A stretch of DNA of 64,000 nt from Gammaproteobacteria bacterium (GTDB lineage Bacteria; Pseudomonadota; Gammaproteobacteria; Steroidobacterales; Steroidobacteraceae): positions 1 through 64,000 of the forward strand of contig VGUH01000005.1 in NCBI GenBank assembly GCA_016874295.1, written 5' to 3'. The notes below the pieces were generated by a model. It made no database searches. It had not been told where the DNA came from and saw only the letters and a program-made list of their open reading frames with translations. Positions 48,620 to 57,429 of the stretch are shown here, piece by piece. Position 1 is the stretch's first letter. Each line of letters starts with the position of its first letter. The position numbers and the translations under genes are program-made.

Positions 48620-49847
48620 AGCGCAGCGCCTCGGCAGGCTCGGTTGCGGCCGCGCGCCGGGCCGGATAGATGGTCGCAAGCAGCGTCAGCGCGAACGCCG
48701 TGACGGACACCAGGATGACATCCGCGGTGCGCAGTTCCGACGGTATGCGGCTGATGTAGTAGACGGCCGGGTCGAAGATCGTGAAGCCGAACCAGCGCTC
48801 GAGCGTCGCCGCGATGCCGCCGGCGTTGACCGCGAGGAGTATCCCGAGCCCGATGCCGGCGATCGCCCCGATCCAGCCGATCAACGTGCCCTGAACGATG
48901 AACGTGGCGACTACCCCGCCGCGTGAGAAACCCATGGTGCGCAGGATCGCGATGTCGTTGCGCTTCTCGGAGACCACCATGACCAGGCTCGCAATGATGT
49001 TGAATGCGGCGACCGCCACGATCAGCAGCAGGATCACCGTCATCATCATCTTCTCGAGGCGGATGGCGCGGAAATAGGCGGCGTGTTCGCCGGTCCAGTC
49101 GCGCCCCGGGGCCGTGCCGAGCGACGACGCCAGCGCAGGCGTCAGCCGCGGCGCCGCGAACGGGTCGACGTAGAAGACCCGCAGTCCCGCCGTCGCCGCG
49201 GGACCGGCGAGCGCCGCGACATCCTCCAGCGAGGCGAATGCGAGCGTCGCATCATGGTCCGCGAGGCCGACTTCGAACTCGCCGGCGACGACCAGCGTGC
49301 CGATCCGGGGCGCGAGCACACCGCCTGCATCGTTGCGCAGCAGCAGCAGGGTCAGCGGCTCGTCGGCGGGCACCTGCAGCTGGTACGCGAGCGCCCGCCC
49401 GAGCGCCACGTGCCGGCTGCCTGGCGCGAGCTCCGCCAGCGTCCCGGTCCGCATTGCGCGCGCGAGCGCCGAGTCCGCGCCGAAATCCGCCGGATCGATG
49501 CCGCGCAGCACTACGCCGGCAAGCGTCGGACCGTAGGACAGGAGACCCTGAACCTCGACGAACGGTTCCACGCCCGCGACACCGGGCGCACTGCGCGCGC
49601 GCGCGGCCAGCGCACGCAGCGCCTCCGGGTCGGCCGGCGCCGGCAGCGTCGCATGCGCGGCGAGCGCGAGCAGGCGCATGCGCAACTCGCCCTCGAAGCC
49701 GTTCATGACCGAAAGGACGGCGATGAGCGCCGCAACTCCGAGGCAGATGCCGGCGAGAGAAACCCAGCTGATGAAGGAAACGAAATACTGGTGCGTCCGG
49801 GCCCGGACATAGCGCAGCCCGAGCCCCAGGGGGAGCGGCGTCAGCAT
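48612..49847 (-). CDS. lolC: Lipoprotein-releasing permease, LolC/LolE family (first copy)
   Basis: 411 aa, same fold as the following gene: first helix at about 23-46 (FVSFISWVSLAGICLGVAALIAV), periplasmic domain, then three helices with VVSEKRNDIAILRTMGFSRGGVVATF. The two paralogues share SVMNGFE after helix 1 and a YPA-RRAA-T-PAEALR C-terminus. It is first in a leftward run of twelve genes reaching 37853. A divergent small exported-protein gene starts 100 bases away. Confidence 0.9.
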   Translation of the reverse strand: MLTPLPLGLGLRYVRARTHQYFVSFISWVSLAGICLGVAALIAVLSVMNGFEGELRMRLLALAAHATLPAPADPEALRALAARARSAPGVAGVEPFVEVQGLLSYGPTLAGVVLRGIDPADFGADSALARAMRTGTLAELAPGSRHVALGRALAYQLQVPADEPLTLLLLRNDAGGVLAPRIGTLVVAGEFEVGLADHDATLAFASLEDVAALAGPAATAGLRVFYVDPFAAPRLTPALASSLGTAPGRDWTGEHAAYFRAIRLEKMMMTVILLLIVAVAAFNIIASLVMVVSEKRNDIAILRTMGFSRGGVVATFIVQGTLIGWIGAIAGIGLGILLAVNAGGIAATLERWFGFTIFDPAVYYISRIPSELRTADVILVSVTAFALTLLATIYPARRAAATEPAEALRYE

Positions 49848-49900
49848 GTGCGATGGTTCACAGGATTCGGGATGCCTATCAAGGATTTATCGTGGGAATC

Positions 49901-49928
49901 TCGACAGGATCCCAACGGGTGCTACACT
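49901..49928 (+). promoter_or_regulatory. Probable promoter of the small exported-protein gene
   Basis: -35 TCGACA (49901-49906), 16-nt spacer and -10 TACACT (49923-49928), 19 bases before the start codon at 49948; GGAGG at 49936-49940. Confidence 0.45.
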
Positions 49929-49947
49929 GAAATCCGGAGGTATCGCG

Positions 49948-50232
49948 ATGCCTATCCTACGCATTTTGCTGTCGTTTGCGTTGGGCGCCACGACGCCCGC
50001 ACTCGCCGAGACCTTGAGCACCGCCACCGGGACCCCGGCCGCGAGCGTCGACCACCCGAACCGCGGCAGCACGATGGCGACGGTGCAGAACCGCTTTGGT
50101 GAGCCGACGCAGCGTCACGCCACCGTCGGCAGCCCGCCCATCACGCGCTGGGACTACCCGCGGTTCTCGGTGTACTTCGAGAATGACCGGGTCCTGCACT
50201 CGGTGCTCGTGAGGTCCGCGCCCGCCAGCTGA
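49948..50232 (+). CDS. Small exported protein, possibly BamE-like fold
   Basis: 94 aa. Signal peptide of about 20 residues ends at PALAE, with no lipobox Cys. The mature part has TMATVQNRFGEPTQRH, then SPPITRWDYPRFSVYFENDRVLHSVL. The order VxxxFGxP, then W-x-Y, then a strand with hydrophobic/Asn-Asp turn resembles the short alpha-beta fold of BamE/SmpA proteins, but the similarity is weak. It is often found upstream of mfd in related genomes, from memory. Function unknown. Confidence 0.7.
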   Translation: MPILRILLSFALGATTPALAETLSTATGTPAASVDHPNRGSTMATVQNRFGEPTQRHATVGSPPITRWDYPRFSVYFENDRVLHSVLVRSAPAS

Positions 50233-50318
50233 GCGGGCGCGCACCGGCGCAGGTATCCTCCCTGCACGACCCCGCCGGGTGCATCCCGGGACGGGGTTTC
50301 TCGCCTGCAGGATGGCCC

Positions 50319-53300
50319 ATGCCGGAACCGGATTCGTCCACGCCTCGCCTGCCCCAGGGAGCGAAGACATTGCGCTGGGGCGAGTTGTACGGCAGCGGCC
50401 CGGCCTGTTTTCTCGCGCGGGCCGCTGCGCGCGCCAGCGCTTCGCTCGTCGTCGTCTGCGGCAGCGGCCGGGAGGCCGAGCAGTATCTCGCGGAGCTGCG
50501 CTTTTTCGCCGGTAACGGACTCCGGCTCCGGTCGTTTCCGGACCGTGAAACCCTCCCCTACGACCCGTTCTCGCCACACCCGGATATCGTCTCGGAACGA
50601 CTCGCGACGCTCGCCGCCCTGCCTTCGCTCAAGCGCGGCATCGTCGTCACGACCCAGGCGGCCGTGCTCGATCGCCTCCCGCCGCGGTCCTTTATCGCGG
50701 CGCACGCCTTTTCGCTCGCGGCCGGCGAGCGTATCGACCTCGTGGACCTCCGCAAGCGCCTCGTCGACGCCGGCTACGCCCAAGTGACGCAGGTGCTGAG
50801 CCCGGGCGAGTTCGCGGTGCGCGGCTCGGTCGTGGATCTCTACCCGGCTGGCGCGCCAGAGCCCTATCGGCTCGATCTGTTCGACGACCTGGTCGAGTCG
50901 GTGCGCGCCTTTGACCCGGCGGACCAGCGCTCTGGCGAGCGCCTGACCGCCGTGCCGCTGCTGCCCGCGCGCGAAATCCCCGCGTCACCCGCAGCGATCG
51001 CCGCGTTCCGCGGCCGCTGGCGCGAGCGCTTCGAGGGCGACCCGCAGGCGAGCGGCGTGTATCGCGCGGTGACGGCCGGGCAGATCCCGGCCGGCATCGA
51101 GTCCTGGCTGCCGCTCTTCTTCGGCGAGGCAGTGAGTCTTGCGGAATACCTGCCGACGGGCGCGGTGATCGTCGACCTCGTCGGCCTCGATACGGCGCTT
51201 CCCGCCCGCTGGGCCGACATCGAGCTGCGCCACGGGGAGCGCCGCCACGATCGCGAGCGGCCACTGCTGCCGCCGGCCGAGGCCTTCGTGCCGGCGGACC
51301 AGGCGCTCGCGGCACTCGCACGACATCCGCGCATCCACCTGTCGCCGGTCAAGGTCGAGCCGATCGGCAGCGCCTTGCCATACGAGAACTTCGCCTCCGA
51401 ACCGCCGCCGCCGTTGCGCGCCGAGGACCGGGCGACGCGCCCGCTCGAGAAACTTGCCGCATTTGTTTCCAGCCGCAACTTCCGGGTACTCGTGACTGCG
51501 GACTCGGCCGGACGCCGCGAGGTACTCGCCGAGATGCTGCGGCGCCAGGGCCTCGATGCCGCGATTGCATCCGGTTGGGCGGACTTTCTCGCGGGTGGCG
51601 CGCGGCTGGGACTTGCGATCGCACCCGACGTGCGCGGCCTGCTGCTGCCGGCCGAGGGGCTCGCCGTGGTCGCGGAGGAGCAGCTGTTCGGCGAGCGGGC
51701 CCGGCAGGAGCGCCGCCGCCGACGCGCCGAGCGGGACCCCGAGGCCATCCTGCGCGAGCTCGCCGCGCTGTTACCGGGCGCGCCGGTCGTGCACGAGGAA
51801 TACGGCGTCGGCCGCTACCGCGGTCTCAAGGTGATGCAGGTCGCGGGAAACCCGGCCGAGTTCCTGGTGCTCGAGTACGCGGGCGGCGATCTGCTCTACG
51901 TGCCCGTCTACGCGCTCGGGCGGGTGACGCGCTACACCGGCGGCTCGCCCGATTCCGCGCCCTGGCACCGGCTCGGGACCGACCAGTGGGCGCGCGCGCG
52001 TCGCCGCGCGGCCGAGCGCGTGCGCGACGTCGCGGCTGAGCTGCTCGACCTGTACTCGCGGCGCGCGGCCCGCCAGGGGCGCCCGCTCGCCTTCGACGAG
52101 AACGCCTATCGCGCCTTCGCGGCGGCCTTTCCATTCGAGGAGACCCTCGACCAGCGCGATGCCATCGAGGCGGTGCTCGCCGACCTGCGCTCGGGCCGGC
52201 CGATGGACCGCGTGGTGTGCGGCGACGTCGGCTTCGGCAAGACCGAGGTCGCGCTGCGCGCCGCGTTCGCGGCGGTCGCCGGCGGGCGCCAGGTCGCGGT
52301 ACTGGTGCCGACGACGCTGCTCGCGCAGCAGCACGCCCAGACATTCGCCGACCGGTTCGCGGACTGGCCGATGCGGATCGAGAACCTGTCCCGTTTCCGC
52401 AGCGCCGCACAGCAGCGCGCCGTCATCGAGGGTCTCCGAGCCGGTTCCGTGGACATCGTGATCGGCACGCATCGGCTGCTGCAGCGCGACGTCGGTTTCC
52501 GCGACCTCGGGCTGGTCGTGGTCGACGAGGAGCATCGCTTCGGCGTCACTCACAAGGAGCGGCTGAAGCAGTTGCGCGCGGACATCGACCTGCTGACGCT
52601 CACCGCGACGCCGATCCCGCGCACGCTGAACATGTCGCTCGGCGGGCTGCGCGACCTTTCGCTCATGACCACTGCGCCTGCGGAACGCGTCGCGATCGAA
52701 ACCTTCGTCGCCGAGTGGAGCGATGGCCTGGTACGCGAGGCCTGCCTACGCGAGATCCGTCGCGGCGGCCAGGTCTACTTCGTCCACAACGCCATCGAGG
52801 ACATCGAGGGTTTTGCCGAGCGACTGCGCCGCCTGGTGCCCGAGGCGGCGGTCCGCGTCGGGCACGGCCAGATGCGCGAACGGGACCTCGAGCAGCTCAT
52901 GCTCGACTTCTACCACCGCCGCTTCCAGGTCCTCGTCTGCACCACCATCATCGAGTCCGGCATTGACGTGCCGACGGCCAATACCATCCTGATCGACCGT
53001 GCCGACCGCTTCGGGGTCGCGCAGCTGCACCAGTTGCGCGGGCGCGTCGGCCGCTCGCACCATCGCGCGTTCGCCTACCTGCTCGCACCACCCGTAGCAG
53101 CCTTGCCGGAGGACGCACGCAAGCGGCTCGAGGCGATCGAGTCGCTCGAGGATCTCGGTGCCGGCTTCACGCTTGCAACCCAGGACCTCGAGATCCGCGG
53201 TGCCGGCGAGCTGCTCGGGGAGGAGCAGAGCGGCCAGATCCAGGAAATCGGCATCGGGCTCTACCTCGAGCTTCTCGAGCGCGCGGTGGCGGCCCTGCGC

Positions 53301-53774
53301 GAGGGCCGGGAGCTGCGGCTCGAAGAGTCACTGCAGTCCGGCTGCGAAGTCGACCTGCAGCTGCCCGCCCTGTTGCCGGAGGACTACATCCCGGACGTGC
53401 ACTTGCGACTGCAGTTGTACAAGCGGCTGGCCGGTACCGGGGAAGCCGCGCAGCTCGATGATCTCGCCGCCGAGATCATCGATCGCTTCGGCCCGCTGCC
53501 GCCGCCGGCGAAAACCTTGCTGGTCGTGCATCGCCTGCGGCAGCGCGTCGCGGCGCTCGGGATCCGGCGCTTCGAACTCGGCGTCGCGGCCGGCGTCGTG
53601 GAGTTCGGAACTCCGATTTGCGTCGAGCCCGCCCGGGTCGTCGGCTTGGTCCAGCAGCCGGGTGGGCGCTATCGCCTCGACGGGCCCTCGCGCCTGCGCC
53701 TGCGCATCGCCTCTGCCGACGCCGCTGCGCGCATCGCCGCCGCCGAATCGGTCCTGGACGCGCTCGGTGGATGA
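50319..53774 (+). CDS. mfd: Transcription-repair coupling factor Mfd
   Basis: Removes RNA polymerase stalled at lesions and recruits UvrA. It is 1151 aa (E. coli 1148). The UvrB-like N-terminal module (about 1-350) has FPDRETLPYDPFSPHPD, then the RNA polymerase interaction domain (about 480-560, VHEEYGVGRYRGL), the translocase with Walker A GDVGFGKTE at about 634, DEEH box, LTATPIPRTLNMSL and QLRGRVGRSHHRAFAYLL, and a C-terminal D7 domain. The start ATG 50319 is in a normal place; the first 20 residues are variable. Confidence 0.97.
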   Translation: MPEPDSSTPRLPQGAKTLRWGELYGSGPACFLARAAARASASLVVVCGSGREAEQYLAELRFFAGNGLRLRSFPDRETLPYDPFSPHPDIVSERLATLAALPSLKRGIVVTTQAAVLDRLPPRSFIAAHAFSLAAGERIDLVDLRKRLVDAGYAQVTQVLSPGEFAVRGSVVDLYPAGAPEPYRLDLFDDLVESVRAFDPADQRSGERLTAVPLLPAREIPASPAAIAAFRGRWRERFEGDPQASGVYRAVTAGQIPAGIESWLPLFFGEAVSLAEYLPTGAVIVDLVGLDTALPARWADIELRHGERRHDRERPLLPPAEAFVPADQALAALARHPRIHLSPVKVEPIGSALPYENFASEPPPPLRAEDRATRPLEKLAAFVSSRNFRVLVTADSAGRREVLAEMLRRQGLDAAIASGWADFLAGGARLGLAIAPDVRGLLLPAEGLAVVAEEQLFGERARQERRRRRAERDPEAILRELAALLPGAPVVHEEYGVGRYRGLKVMQVAGNPAEFLVLEYAGGDLLYVPVYALGRVTRYTGGSPDSAPWHRLGTDQWARARRRAAERVRDVAAELLDLYSRRAARQGRPLAFDENAYRAFAAAFPFEETLDQRDAIEAVLADLRSGRPMDRVVCGDVGFGKTEVALRAAFAAVAGGRQVAVLVPTTLLAQQHAQTFADRFADWPMRIENLSRFRSAAQQRAVIEGLRAGSVDIVIGTHRLLQRDVGFRDLGLVVVDEEHRFGVTHKERLKQLRADIDLLTLTATPIPRTLNMSLGGLRDLSLMTTAPAERVAIETFVAEWSDGLVREACLREIRRGGQVYFVHNAIEDIEGFAERLRRLVPEAAVRVGHGQMRERDLEQLMLDFYHRRFQVLVCTTIIESGIDVPTANTILIDRADRFGVAQLHQLRGRVGRSHHRAFAYLLAPPVAALPEDARKRLEAIESLEDLGAGFTLATQDLEIRGAGELLGEEQSGQIQEIGIGLYLELLERAVAALREGRELRLEESLQSGCEVDLQLPALLPEDYIPDVHLRLQLYKRLAGTGEAAQLDDLAAEIIDRFGPLPPPAKTLLVVHRLRQRVAALGIRRFELGVAAGVVEFGTPICVEPARVVGLVQQPGGRYRLDGPSRLRLRIASADAAARIAAAESVLDALGG

Positions 53775-53792
53775 AGGAGACGCATTCTTAAC

Positions 53793-53874
53793 GGTGCCGG
53801 GTCGTACTTATCGCACTTATTGGCGGGCCTGCCACGAAGAACGCCAATAAGTGCGATAAGTACGACCCGGCACC
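53793..53874. repeat. Long palindromic repeat, copy 3 with a longer loop
   Basis: 82 nt: perfect 33-nt arms (53793-53825, 53842-53874) and a 16-nt loop at 53826-53841. The first 29 arm bases are those of copy 1; the inner end is TTGGCG instead of TTGC. It lies in the gap between convergent mfd and nagZ. The rest of this 139-nt gap shows nothing else. Confidence 0.95.
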
Positions 53875-53913
53875 CTTGTACCCTGTCACTGAAGGGGCGC
53901 GTCCTGTTCGTTT

Positions 53914-54966
53914 TCAGGCGCGGCCGTCACCGTCCAGCATGAGCGCCGGCCGGTCGGTGAGCGCGCGTGCCACCGCGACCGCGCTTTGCCAGCGCGGATT
54001 CGCGGCCAGTCCCTGCCGGTCGGGACCGCGCCCGTGCAGGCGGGCGAGCCGCATCAGTGTCACCGGGTCGGGCGCCGCGCGCAACGCCTCGAGCAGCGCC
54101 TCGACCGCCTTCCGGTCGTTGCAGACCGGCAGCACGTCGCAGCCCGCCGCGAGCGCGAGCCGCGCGCGCGCGGCAATGTCACCGAAGGCCGCCGCCCCCG
54201 CCATCGACAGATCGTCCGCGAACACGGCGCCCTGGAATCCGAGGTCGCCGCGCAGCACGCCGCTGATCCAGGCCCGCGACAGGCTCGCGGGTTTCTCATC
54301 CACCGCGGGAAACACGACGTGCGCCACCATGACGGACGGCAGCCCGTTCGCGATCAGCCGCCGATACGGCTGCAGGTCCGCCTCGATGTCGGGCCAGGCG
54401 CGGCGGTCCACCGGCAGCGCGATATGGGAATCGGCGGCGACGGCCCCGTGCCCTGGAAAGTGCTTTCCGGTCGCGGCCATACCGGCGTCGCGCATGCCGA
54501 GCATGTAGGCGACGCCGAGCTCGGCCACGGCCGCAGCGTCCCCGTGCAGGGCGCGATCGCCGATCACACTGCTGACGCCATGATCGACGTCGATGCACGG
54601 CGCAAAGGACAGGTCGACGCCCACGGCCCTGAGCTCCGCAGCCATCAGCCAGCCGAGCTCGCGCGCGGCCGCGAGCCCCTCCGCGCGATTCGCCGCGTAG
54701 CAGCGGCCGATGTCGCGCAGCGGCGGCAGGCGGGTGAAGCCGCCCCGGAAGCGCTGCACGCGGCCGCCCTCCTGATCCACGGCGACCAGCAGTGGCGGCG
54801 TGCGCGCGGCGTGGATGTCGGCCGCGAGGCGTGCGACCTGCTCGGGGCTCTCGAAGTTGCGCGCGAACAGGATGACGCTGCCGACCTGCGGGTGCCTCAG
54901 CATCTCGCGCTCCGCCGGCTCGAGCGCGATGCCCGCGAGGTCAACCATGACCGGGCCGAGCGTCAT
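53914..54966 (-). CDS. nagZ: Beta-N-acetylhexosaminidase NagZ
   Basis: Cytoplasmic family 3 glycosidase that trims GlcNAc from recycled muropeptides, which also sets AmpC signals in some species. It is 350 aa. Motifs are VAVDQEGGRVQRFR, CIDVDHGVSSVIGDRALH, GKHFPGHGAVAADSHIALP (catalytic His/Asp loop) and the nucleophile Asp in VFADDLSMAG. ATG 54966 overlaps the rlmD stop by four bases. Confidence 0.95.
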   Translation of the reverse strand: MTLGPVMVDLAGIALEPAEREMLRHPQVGSVILFARNFESPEQVARLAADIHAARTPPLLVAVDQEGGRVQRFRGGFTRLPPLRDIGRCYAANRAEGLAAARELGWLMAAELRAVGVDLSFAPCIDVDHGVSSVIGDRALHGDAAAVAELGVAYMLGMRDAGMAATGKHFPGHGAVAADSHIALPVDRRAWPDIEADLQPYRRLIANGLPSVMVAHVVFPAVDEKPASLSRAWISGVLRGDLGFQGAVFADDLSMAGAAAFGDIAARARLALAAGCDVLPVCNDRKAVEALLEALRAAPDPVTLMRLARLHGRGPDRQGLAANPRWQSAVAVARALTDRPALMLDGDGRA

Positions 54967-56276
54967 GGTGCACGCTCGAACAGCGCGATCGTCTCGACGT
55001 GCGAGGTGTGCGGAAACATGTCCATGATTCCCGCTGCCGCGAGGCGGTAGCCCAGTTGCCCGGCCAGTATGCCTGCATCGCGCGCGAAACTGCCCGGATG
55101 ACAGGAGACGTAGACCAGCCGCCGCGGTCGCGAGCTCGCCGCGACCGGCAGGATCTCGCGCGCCCCCGCTCGCGGCGGGTCGAGCAGGACCAGGTCGTAG
55201 ACGGTGCGTGCCCAGTCCCGCGCCTGCGATTCGGCCGCGAGGTTTGCCGCATGGAAGGTCACGTTGGCGATCCCGTTGCGCGCCGCGTTGGCGCGTGCCC
55301 GGGCGACGAGGCCAGCGTCGCCCTCCACTCCGTCCACGCCTGCCGCGCGCTGCGCCAGCGGCAGGCTGAAATTTCCGAGGCCGCAGAAAAGGTCGAGCAC
55401 GCGGTCCGCTGGCCGCGGGTCGAGCAGTTCAACGGCGCGCGCGACCATGAGGCGGTTCAGCGCGCCATTCACCTGGATGAAGTCGGTGGGCGAGAACTCG
55501 ATCCCTGCCGGCAGTCCCGGAAGATCGTAGCGCAGCGGCACGGCGGGCACCGTCAGCGGTCGGACCGTGTCGAGCCCGCCGGGTTGCAGGTAAAGGGCAA
55601 CGCCGTACCGCGCCTCGAAGGCTCGCAGGCGGTCGAGGTCGGCGGCATCCGGCTCGTCGAGCACGCGCAGGACCAGGGCCGCGGCATTGTCGCCGACCGC
55701 GACTTCGATCTGCGCGACGCGGCGGCGGATCCCGAGGCTGGCGACGAGCTCCGAGAGCGCCGTGAGCTGCGCGCCGACCGGGGCCGCGAGCACCTCGCAG
55801 GCTGCAAGATCTGCAATGAGTGGGCTGCTGCGCTCGCGAAACCCGACCAGCACCTTGCCTTTCCGGTCCACGTACTTGCAGCCGAGCCGCGCCCGGCGGC
55901 GGTAGCCGAACCCTGGCCCGATGAGCGGTGGCAGCCATTCGCCGGGCGTGATACCGCCGATGCGCACGAGGGTATCCGCGACCACGCGGCCCTTGGCCGC
56001 AAGCTGGGCGCCGTGCTCCAGGTGCTGCAGCGCGCAGCCGCCACAGGTCCCGAAGTGCGGGCAGCGCGGTGTCCTGCGTTCGGGCGACGCGCGCAGCACC
56101 TCGACGACGACCGCTTCATCGTGCCGCCGCTGGCGGCGGGTGCGGCGAAAGCGGACCTCCTCGCCGGGCAGCGCCCCGTCGACAAAGACCGCCTTGCCGC
56201 CCACGTGCGTGACGCCGCGGCCCTCCTGGTCCAGCGATTCAATGCCGGCCGTCTCGACCGGGGTCGGCACCTTCAA
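54963..56276 (-). CDS. rlmD: 23S rRNA (uracil-1939-C5)-methyltransferase RlmD
   Basis: 437 aa (E. coli 433). A TRAM domain (about 1-60) with the pattern ESLDQEGRGVTHV, four cysteines for the Fe-S cluster (CPHFGTCGGC plus the Cys in DLAACEVL), SAM motif DLFCGLGNFSLPLA, and the catalytic Cys in VYVSCHPGSFARD. No ATG fits. TTG 56276 overlaps the upstream stop as TTGA and gives the normal N-terminus; GTG 56270 is the alternative. Confidence 0.93.
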   Translation of the reverse strand: MKVPTPVETAGIESLDQEGRGVTHVGGKAVFVDGALPGEEVRFRRTRRQRRHDEAVVVEVLRASPERRTPRCPHFGTCGGCALQHLEHGAQLAAKGRVVADTLVRIGGITPGEWLPPLIGPGFGYRRRARLGCKYVDRKGKVLVGFRERSSPLIADLAACEVLAAPVGAQLTALSELVASLGIRRRVAQIEVAVGDNAAALVLRVLDEPDAADLDRLRAFEARYGVALYLQPGGLDTVRPLTVPAVPLRYDLPGLPAGIEFSPTDFIQVNGALNRLMVARAVELLDPRPADRVLDLFCGLGNFSLPLAQRAAGVDGVEGDAGLVARARANAARNGIANVTFHAANLAAESQARDWARTVYDLVLLDPPRAGAREILPVAASSRPRRLVYVSCHPGSFARDAGILAGQLGYRLAAAGIMDMFPHTSHVETIALFERAP

Positions 56277-57049
56277 GCGCCGGACCAGGCAGCGGCGTAA
56301 TCGCGCCAGTGCGGTTCTTCGCGCCCGGCCAGCCAGTTTCGCACGCGCTCGACCTCGTCGGCGTGTGCGGCCGGCGTCAGCTGGCCGCGGACCAGCTCGA
56401 AGCGCAGCCACACGAGGTACGTGTTCAGCACGTCGGTTTCGCAGTACGCGCGGATCTCGGCCAGCCGCCCGGCCCGCCAGAAATCGAACACCCGGTCGCC
56501 GCTCATGCCGAGCTTGCCCGGCAGGCCGAGCAGCAGCGCCACGTGCTCGAGACTCGCGCGCCCGCGTGCCTGGTACGCCGACAGCACGTCCATGAGGTCC
56601 ACGTGGCGCGCGTGGTAGCGATTTAGATAGTTGTTCCACTTGAAGTCGCGCTCGCGCTCGCCCGTCTCCCAGTACGTGGGCGAGGCGATGCCGTGGCGCA
56701 GCATCCGGTAGTGCAGCACCGGCAGGTCGAAGCCGGATCCGTTCCAGGACACCAGCGTAGGCACCAGCTTGTCGAGGCCGCCGAAAAAGCGGCGCACGAG
56801 GTCATCCTCCCCGCTGTCCGCCGTGCCGAGGCTCCACACCTGCAACTGGTCCCCGCCGCGCAACAAGGTTGAGATGGCGACGATGCGGTGTTGCTCGAGC
56901 GGCAGGTAGGATGACCCCGTCTCTTCCTCGCGTGCCGCCAGCATCTGCGCGGCGACGGCGAAGTCGTCGCCTGCGAAGCCGAGCCGGCGACCGAGCTCGG
57001 CGTCCGGAACGGTCTCGATGTCGAACACGAGGCAGTCCGCCGCGCTCAC
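56273..57049 (-). CDS. PolB-like 3'-5' exonuclease (PF10108 type)
   Basis: 258 aa, cytoplasmic. It belongs to the DEDD exonuclease superfamily: motif I FDIETVPD, motif II SWNGSGFDLPVL and motif III YCETDVLNTYL. The central AYQARGRASLEHVALLLGLPGK is typical of the predicted PolB exonuclease family. Its cellular role is unknown. The GTG start at 57049 overlaps the acpS stop (GTGA), and its own stop overlaps the rlmD start, so it is coupled on both sides. Confidence 0.87.
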   Translation of the reverse strand: MSAADCLVFDIETVPDAELGRRLGFAGDDFAVAAQMLAAREEETGSSYLPLEQHRIVAISTLLRGGDQLQVWSLGTADSGEDDLVRRFFGGLDKLVPTLVSWNGSGFDLPVLHYRMLRHGIASPTYWETGERERDFKWNNYLNRYHARHVDLMDVLSAYQARGRASLEHVALLLGLPGKLGMSGDRVFDFWRAGRLAEIRAYCETDVLNTYLVWLRFELVRGQLTPAAHADEVERVRNWLAGREEPHWRDYAAAWSGA

Positions 57050-57429
57050 GGCTTCCTCAACAGCACGGCGACGGCCATGACCAGGCCGGCCTCGTCGGTC
57101 AGGCTCACGTGCCCCTCGCCCGCGCCGAGCCGGTCGGCGATCGCGCGCCCGCGCGCCGAGAAGATCACCTCCGGCCTGCCCCAGGCATTGGGCGTGAACC
57201 CGAAGTCGCGGATCCACACGCCGTTGCGGAATCCGGTGCCGAGCGCCTTGGAAATCGCCTCCTTGGCGGCAAAGCGCATGGCGAGGAATCGCACTGCGCG
57301 CCGGCCAGGGCTGAACAGCGCGCGCTCCTCCGGCATGAGCAGCCGGTCGACGAAGTGCCCGCCGAAGCGGCGGTACGTCGCCTCGATCCGCTCGACCTGG
57401 ACGAGGTCGGTCCCGATGCCGAAGATCAT
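57046..57429 (-). CDS. acpS: Holo-ACP synthase
   Basis: Transfers phosphopantetheine from CoA to apo-ACP. It is 127 aa. Magnesium-binding Asp8 in [13 protein letters not shown] and Glu in [12 protein letters not shown], and the late [16 protein letters not shown]. Start ATG 57429 overlaps the pdxJ stop (ATGA). The pdxJ-acpS pair is classic. Confidence 0.96.
   Translation of the reverse strand: MIFGIGTDLVQVERIEATYRRFGGHFVDRLLMPEERALFSPGRRAVRFLAMRFAAKEAISKALGTGFRNGVWIRDFGFTPNAWGRPEVIFSARGRAIADRLGAGEGHVSLTDEAGLVMAVAVLLRKP

Noticed and set aside
49871-49956. Direct repeat GATGCCTATC at 49871 and 49947
   Set aside because: Ten bases, the second copy being the start of a coding sequence; probably coincidence.
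23757-53874. Palindromes as a CRISPR-like array
   Set aside because: Copies are many kilobases apart in different gene gaps, with no regular spacers or cas genes.
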